From Hevea brasiliensis (Eukaryota > Streptophyta > Magnoliopsida > Malpighiales > Euphorbiaceae): 64,000 nucleotides of DNA. The translations under genes were made by a program, and so were the position numbers. The number at the start of each line of letters is the position of its first letter. Position 1 is the first letter of the stretch. Positions 58,701 through 64,000 of the stretch are shown here, one piece after another. The DNA is taken from the NCBI RefSeq assembly GCF_030052815.1, contig NC_079505.1:76407054-76471053 (forward strand). Reading direction: 5' to 3'. The notes under the pieces are model-generated. The model saw only the letters and a list, made by a program, of their open reading frames with translations, made no database searches and was not told the DNA's origin.

Positions 58701-61700
58701 TACTAACCAAAATTTCATGATTATATAAAAATATAGATTATGAAATTCCAGATCTATACAAATGCCTTATAATGACAACACCATGTATTGAAATAACATA
58801 TGCAAGGGCAATAGTAACTCATTTTCATTTTTCCACATAAGCAATTAGATGCTTTGCGTATTTTCATGTGTTCTCTTTTCGTATTGTTGCTATTTTTTCC
58901 TACCTTTCCATTTTTCTTTTATATTCTCTAGATATTTATCTTGCATGCGTATGGACTAGGGTTGCACCCTCTATTGTATTAAAATACTAGTAATCTTGTG
59001 ATTGATGAGACACATTTGAGCATCCAAAGCAAGTCTGACTTCAGTGTAGTCTTGAGCTTCTATTTGTCAATAAATCATCGTAAATAAGGCCAGTTGATAC
59101 TCAACTCAACTCAACTAAACCTTTATTTCAAAAATTTGGGGTCGGCTATATGGATTCAGTGTAGTCTTGAGCTTCTATTTGTCAATAAATCATCGTAAAT
59201 AAGGCAGTTGATACTCAACTCAACTAAACATAACTAAGCCTTTATCTCAAAAATTTGGGGTCGGCTATATGGATTCTCTTTTTCCACTCTAAACGATTTT
59301 AGGTTAAATCCTCGAAAATGTGTAATGTTTTTAGGTCATATTGTACTGCTCTCCTCTAAGTCAGTTTAGGTCTACTCCTTTTTTTTCTATCCTCTATCCT
59401 AATGTGCTCTACTTGGCTAACTGGAGCCTCCGTATGTCTATGCTTCACGTAACCAAAACACCTCAATCTCCTTTCTCTCAACTTGTCCTCAATTGGTACC
59501 ACTACTACTTTTCTCTAATACTCTCATTACGGACTTTATCTAGTCTAGTATGGTCACTCATCCACCTTAACATTCTCATCTCCACAACTCTTATTTTAGA
59601 TACATACGACTCTTTCAGTGCCCATCACTCACTACCATATAACATGGCCGGTCATATGGTTGTACAGTAAAATTTCTCTTTCAACTTATTGGGAATCTTG
59701 CGATCACATAAAACTCCCGTGGCACATCTCCACTTCAACCATCCGGCTTTAATTCTATAACTAACATCCTTCTCACATCCTCCATCTACTTGAAGTACTG
59801 AACTGAGATATTTAAAGTGATTACTTTGGGACAGTATTACTCCATCCAAACTAATTCATTCCCTATCACCAGTTCGGCCTTTACTGAACTTGCAATGCAT
59901 GTATTCTATCTTCGTTCTACTTAACTTAAAGCCCTTTGATTCTAGAGTACTTCTCCAAAGCTCTAACTTTCTATTAACTCCTTCTTGCGTCTCATTTATC
60001 AGAACTATATCATCCGCAAATATCAAATAAGGCTAATTGATAAGGACACTAATTACTGTGTGCAGGCGTGATAGACAGCAGTCCGCACTGTTTTTGTTTT
60101 CCACAACTTTCTGAAAGTTGGTACCTTATCTAGAAATCAATAATCAACTCAAAGTCATGACTCATTTTTACACAATTGGGTGGCTATGTCATTGTAAGGC
60201 ATTTATATTCCATCAGTAACAGAATCATTACAAACAGGAAGGCAAAATTCAATTGAAGAAGCAGGAAGATGAAGAAAATAAAAAATTGTAATCCTTATAT
60301 TCATTATTATGGAAAATCATGAAGTTCCTGATTAATCCTTTGAATTTCAAACTAGGTAGCTAGTAGTCTAGTTACACTAATGTCCACCCAGAAACCGGAA
60401 ACTTATCATAAAGAAAATAGAGGCTGCAGAAATGGCCAAGCCAACATAAATCCAATTTCCCCATCTAGTATGACACGAAAACCCATGCCCCTTTTCAATT
60501 TTCCCCCTCTTATATAATTTGGACCGCAAACATTAGATATTGCAACTCATAAAACAATTTTAAAGTTAAGAAATATGTTAGTTGCATCTAACCTTCAACG
60601 TTGTAAAGAAAAACTCTCCAGGAGCTAGTTGCAGAAATCGCACACCCTGAGCCTTAACAGGAGCTTCAAGAACCATAATGAGTTCTTTTGAAAATGCAAA
60701 GCATCCCAAGATAGCAGCTCCAACAGCCATAACTGACACAAACAATCTCTGACGCAGCTCTTCAAGATGATCAAATATACTCATTTCTTTATCATCAGGA
60801 AGGAGCTCTTTGCTGGGATTCAGGAAATCATAAATTGCACTCCCGTCAGTATTTTGAGCAAAGTTTTCTTGTGAACTGTCAAGCATATCTATAAAAAAAA
60901 TAATAATAAAAGAAAATACAAAATTAGGTCATTCTTGATAAGATTAGATACATTTGCAGATTTAAGAGAGTAGCATCTATAGTTTATCATGCAGATTTAA
61001 GTTTCTAATAAACATATTAGATTATTGATCATTCATACATGTCTATGTTTAAATGAAACATATTATAATAATATTAATATTTCAGTATATCGCATTTCGC
61101 TTAGTCGAGTTACAATTCAACAAAAATATATAAAGAGCACAACTATCTTGCTCTCCCTGACTAAAAATCCTAGCTTTTTCTCCAGATGTAACTATCAACA
61201 CACCCAATGTCAGTGCCCATAGTGTTAATCATAACAGAGATAAACAGTTGTCTTGAAAGCAATCAAATGTATCTAGCGTCCATAAGCACAGTTGGCCATC
61301 ACCATTTAAAATTAACCTAACGTCAACAATCCACCAATTAATGCAACAAAAAAAAAATCCTTTATTAGGCAAAAGTGCTAAACAAAGATTAGCTAAAAAT
61401 TCTGAATTTCACAACTGAAAAAAGGGGGAAAAGACAAATTAATATTTATCTTCTTACCAGGCCTATCTTCAAGAGCAGAGCCGATACCTCCACCAGTAGT
61501 AGAGCTAGTAATAGGTGACTCCGGCTGCTTCTTGCCGATATCATCATCGACGGCAGCAAAACAAACGACTCTACTGAAACTTGCGGCGCTCCGCAAACCA
61601 CCGAATCTGAACCTCCCTATCCTCCAAGAAGAAGAAGTGAGTTGTTGCTGATGGTATCTACTATAGAGAAAGCGGTTACAGAAGCAGACATGGGAATGCA

Positions 61701-61734
61701 AATGGGGGATGAGAGCGGTGCTCGTGCCTCCCAT
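55709..61734 (-). CDS. TATC: Sec-independent protein translocase TATC, chloroplastic
   Basis: Minus strand, four exons: 61734-61458, 60888-60593, 56646-56356, 55918-55709, giving 357 residues (plant TATC is usually ~340-360). Exon 1 encodes a Ser/Arg/His-rich, acid-poor N terminus that fits a chloroplast transit peptide. Then come the family block [13 protein letters not shown] at the start of the mature TatC core, [54 protein letters not shown] and the C-terminal [10 protein letters not shown], ending MVKLTGR. Six membrane helices are expected. TatC with Hcf106 binds twin-arginine signal peptides and moves folded proteins across the thylakoid membrane using the proton gradient. At the exon 2/3 join the model reads K-G-S-G-Y where relatives have K-V-S-G-Y. 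Intron 3 is ~3.9 kb and full of repeats. Confidence 0.93.
56877..58548. repeat. 836-bp tandem duplication
   Basis: 56877-57712 and 57713-58548 are near-identical, both beginning 'gcccaattaaaacaaagtgacttc'. Each includes about 370 bases of intron and about 460 bases of TRIM sequence. The first copy stops inside the TRIM internal region ('acctttgtacat|gcccaatt'). Few mismatches indicate a recent event. Confidence 0.9.
57254..58698 (-). mobile_element. tandem TRIM retrotransposon with TSD CATAC
   Basis: Five 111-bp LTRs (57254-57364, 57503-57613, 58090-58200, 58339-58449, 58588-58698) begin TGAT(A/G)TGAAC and end GGGACGCATCA. Internal segments are 138 bp, non-coding, and end at the right with a tRNA-iMet primer-site relative (gaggctctgaaacca, tgagtctctgatact), so the element lies on the minus strand. 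CATAC flanks it at 57249-57253 and 58699-58703. Removing the 836-bp duplication leaves an original insertion of three LTRs and two internal segments (609 bp). TRIMs are mobilised by proteins of other LTR elements. Confidence 0.85.
59041..59270. repeat. 115-bp tandem duplication spanning a LINE target site
   Basis: 'tcagtgtagtcttgagcttctatttgtcaataaatcatcgtaaataaggc' and the following LINE tail occur at 59041 and again at 59156. The duplication includes the left target-site copy and the 3' end of the LINE, so it happened after insertion. Confidence 0.85.
59100..60024 (-). mobile_element. RTE-type LINE fragment with 18-bp TSD in TATC intron 3
   Basis: Same family as the fragments at 30101 and 32005. 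Minus-strand coding traces include ..[17 protein letters not shown].. and ..[24 protein letters not shown]... Its 3' tail is at the left. Target-site copies are AAATAAGGCCAGTTGATA (59082-59099) and AAATAAGGCTAATTGATA (60025-60042), two mismatches in 18. It is 5'-truncated, ending just inside the catalytic ADD block, and has stops. Confidence 0.85.
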
Positions 61735-62263
61735 GTCTCTCTCTTATCTCTGTTATTGTGTGTCGGAAAAACAAAAAGAAAAATAAAATAAAACAAAATG
61801 GATCGCCGTTAGCTTTACTGGCACGCTGGTAGCCCAATCCCAACGGTGGTAAATAATAGGCTTAGAACACGTTGGACCGCCGATATTTTAAGATTTTTTC
61901 GGTACAGGCGCATTTTAGCTACATGCAACAGAGATAGCTATTGGGTGCCGTATACAAACATAAAATACATTAAATATGCCTATGGTCAGATCACCCACTG
62001 TCTTCTCATTATTTCTCTCTTTTTAATTTTATTTTTAATTTTTTAATAAATTCACATTTTATTCTAGTATTGATATTATATGTGCATTAAAAATATATAT
62101 ATATATTTTTATAAATTTTAGCATTTGAAATATTAAAAAAATAATCAACAGAAACTAATTGTAAATTACATTGAATTTCATGGATAAAATAAACTTAAAT
62201 ATTTTATAAATACATATTAAAGAGTAAGAAAAAGACATAAAAATAAAAAGCATAATTAATGGT
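61735..62263. other. TATC upstream region
   Basis: About 530 bases between the TATC start and the S-protein homolog stop. The half next to TATC (61735-62000) is less AT-rich and should hold its promoter and leader. A 'gaacacgtt' with an ACGT core lies at about 61866. The other half is AT-rich. No further gene. Confidence 0.4.
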
Positions 62264-62704
62264 TTAAAAAAATTCTCCATTAATATATAATGAATGAAAT
62301 TCAGGCTGCAAACCATTTCCTTTGAGAAGAAAAATACCATCATCTTGAATAGTCCAATTGCATTGGTTGCATCCCAATCTCGCTTGATATGCCCAAAACA
62401 CTCCATGGTAAGTGTCATTTATATGAACATAACACCAACTCAGTGGAAACATTATATCATATAGATGCCATGATATTTCTTGCCCTGGTTTCAGTATGTG
62501 AAGAACTTCATCATAATTTTTAGCTTCACACATGAAGGGTATATCATAACTTTGATTATTTGTAATTCTCACTTGTATTATCGGCAACAAGAAATCTACA
62601 ATTTGTTTGATTGCAGAAGACTCAACTGATGATGGAGCTGACAATAACAAGAGAAATGTAATACAAAACATGTATTTTCTGCCATTGCTTTTGAAGATCA
62701 TCAT
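62264..62704 (-). CDS. S-protein homolog (plant self-incompatibility S1 family), secreted
   Basis: Single exon, 146 residues, the usual size. The start is put at 62704 (MMIFKSNGRKYMFCITFLLLLSAPSSVESSA), which begins a clear signal peptide. The open frame extends to 62827 but adds residues that would bury the signal. The mature part shows the family pattern: VRITNNQSYDIPFMCEAKN, LKPGQEISWHLYD, a WCYVHIN block and a GCNQCNW block. These give the conserved cysteines that pair in S1-type beta-sandwich proteins. In poppy a relative is the stigma self-incompatibility determinant. Most dicot homologs have unknown roles in cell-cell signalling. No break is seen. Confidence 0.88.
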   Translation of the reverse strand: MMIFKSNGRKYMFCITFLLLLSAPSSVESSAIKQIVDFLLPIIQVRITNNQSYDIPFMCEAKNYDEVLHILKPGQEISWHLYDIMFPLSWCYVHINDTYHGVFWAYQARLGCNQCNWTIQDDGIFLLKGNGLQPEFHSLYINGEFF

Positions 62705-63464
62705 ATTGGAATGATGATAATAGTAGCAATTGGGGGAAAATGTAGATGTTTTTAGGTGATGGGTGATATTCTTCGTTGTTAGAATCCTTAAATAAGAGAA
62801 ATGCTCAATCAAGTACAAGAATGGCAAAACGAAGTTTTGTTTTGATGGTTATTTAATTAGTTAGACTTGGTTATAATTCAGTTTGAATTTGAAATCGAAC
62901 CGAATTAATTGTTGTCTTTGAATTATATTGAAAGTAAATTGATATAGGTTAGTTTCATATTAAATTAGAATTTTTCTTCTTTCAAAAAATAAGTTATATT
63001 ACATCTGATTAAAATCAAAATCATGTCGAGAAACCTTCAAGTATAATCTTAATCCCTTAAATTATTAAATCAAAATTATTAATCTTAATCTAAAATCGAA
63101 CCGTAAGCAACTCTATATTTATTAGAGAGAATATAGCTGGAATTTAACTTTCATTAATTTGTTAACTTAACAAATAACAAAATCCATTTCAATCGTTTTT
63201 AAAATAGTAATTTAATAATTTATCTTGTCAATTTAACTCATATTTTAGCTTTTTTTTTTAAATATATATATCTTTTAACAAATAAAAACAAGAGTTGTTT
63301 AAATTCTTTCGAATAATAATACTAATATAGAAGATATTGAATCTTTCTGTTTGAATGTAATCAACAAAAGATATAAATTTTTTGGGAAGCTAATGATTTT
63401 TTTGTTTATTTTGGATCATGTAAAAAAATTTCTTTAGACCTTCCATAGTTAGTGATATAATTCC

Positions 63465-63547
<83 letters not shown>

Positions 63548-64000
63548 TCTAATAATTTAGATTTTTGGATAGTTTATTAGTCTAATGATATTTAGTGATT
63601 CATTCATAAGACCTACTCAATAAAATGAATAATTTTAATTAAAGATAAGTAATTTTTATGGGATTACTAAATATAACAATACCTATAATTACGCACTATA
63701 AATAGAAATATAATCATATAATTGTCGTAATTAATAATATTCATATAATTATATAGTTGTATTAACATAACCAATAATTATCTGACATGCTTATTGTTAA
63801 TTTCATTAAAACTTATTAATTATACAGAAAATATTACTCTGGTATTAACTAAGTTTTCCTTTATAATAAAAGTTTTTATTTTCTGATTATTCTAAAATTA
63901 AAAAAAAATTCTATAATCAAAATTGTACTATAATTTTCATAATTAAAATTAAATAAATTACTTAAGAAAAATTTGCAATAATAAAAGTTAATTTTATTAT
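62705..64000. other. AT-rich intergenic region with (TA)n
   Basis: No gene is seen. 62860-63120 has phrases 'gaaatcgaaccgaattaa' and 'aaatcgaaccgtaa' typical of a decayed non-autonomous element. A perfect (TA)n tract occupies about 63469-63542. The rest is low-complexity sequence. Confidence 0.55.
63469..63542. repeat. (TA)n microsatellite
   Basis: About 37 uninterrupted TA units. Confidence 0.95.

Larger units (their letters stand above)
56647..60592. other. repeat-filled third intron of TATC
   Basis: Holds, from left, a partial extra copy of 'cccaattaaaacaaa.tgacttctta' sequence at 56697-56870, the 836-bp tandem duplication with TRIM elements (56877-58703), an unremarkable stretch (58704-59040), a LINE fragment with target duplication (59082-60042), and ~550 bases of plain intron next to exon 2. 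It contains no gene of its own. Confidence 0.8.

Overview
This is plant nuclear DNA. It is AT-rich, has GT-AG introns, and carries interrupted genes for a chloroplast TatC, MATE transporters and an S-protein homolog. Gene content and repeat types suit a dicot. A Euphorbiaceae/Malpighiales origin is a guess that the sequence alone does not prove.

Layout. (1) 1-4.5 kb: repeat-rich DNA with an L1 LINE tail and a probable solo LTR. (2) 4.5-17.9 kb: two decayed endogenous caulimovirid (plant pararetrovirus) units in inverted orientation. The plus unit has movement protein, protease, RT, RNase H, promoter and leader, but no capsid. The minus unit has movement protein, capsid, zinc knuckle, an intact protease DTG and a different 3' ORF, but no RT. 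(3) 17.9-21.9 kb: gene-empty AT-rich DNA with local tandem duplications. (4) 21.9-34.1 kb: five tandem copies of an ~870-bp unit. Copies 1 and 2 are each split by a different solo LTR with a perfect 5-bp target duplication. Copies 3 and 4 share an RTE-type LINE fragment at the same site. (5) 34.7-49.5 kb: three tandem MATE (DETOXIFICATION-type) genes, plus strand, with identical exon sizes from exon 2 to exon 7. (6) 51.7-54.0 kb: a cyclin-D1-binding protein 1 (GCIP) homolog whose reading frame runs through a GA microsatellite. (7) 55.7-61.7 kb: chloroplast TATC, minus strand, 4 exons. Its ~3.9-kb intron 3 holds a tandem TRIM retrotransposon, an 836-bp duplication and a LINE fragment with target-site duplication. 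(8) 62.3-62.7 kb: an S-protein homolog (secreted small protein), minus strand. (9) 62.7-64 kb: AT-rich sequence with a long TA microsatellite.

The host genes do not form one pathway. The three MATE genes are a local duplication cluster. TATC serves thylakoid twin-arginine protein transport. The GCIP and S-protein homologs are independent. The most unusual material is the inverted caulimovirid pair. The two units have complementary gene content, a possible hairpin-RNA geometry, and a TTACAAA-like word that is dense outside the RT core and occurs in all reading frames. Gene models were built by hand from splice signals and family knowledge, with no alignment or expression data.
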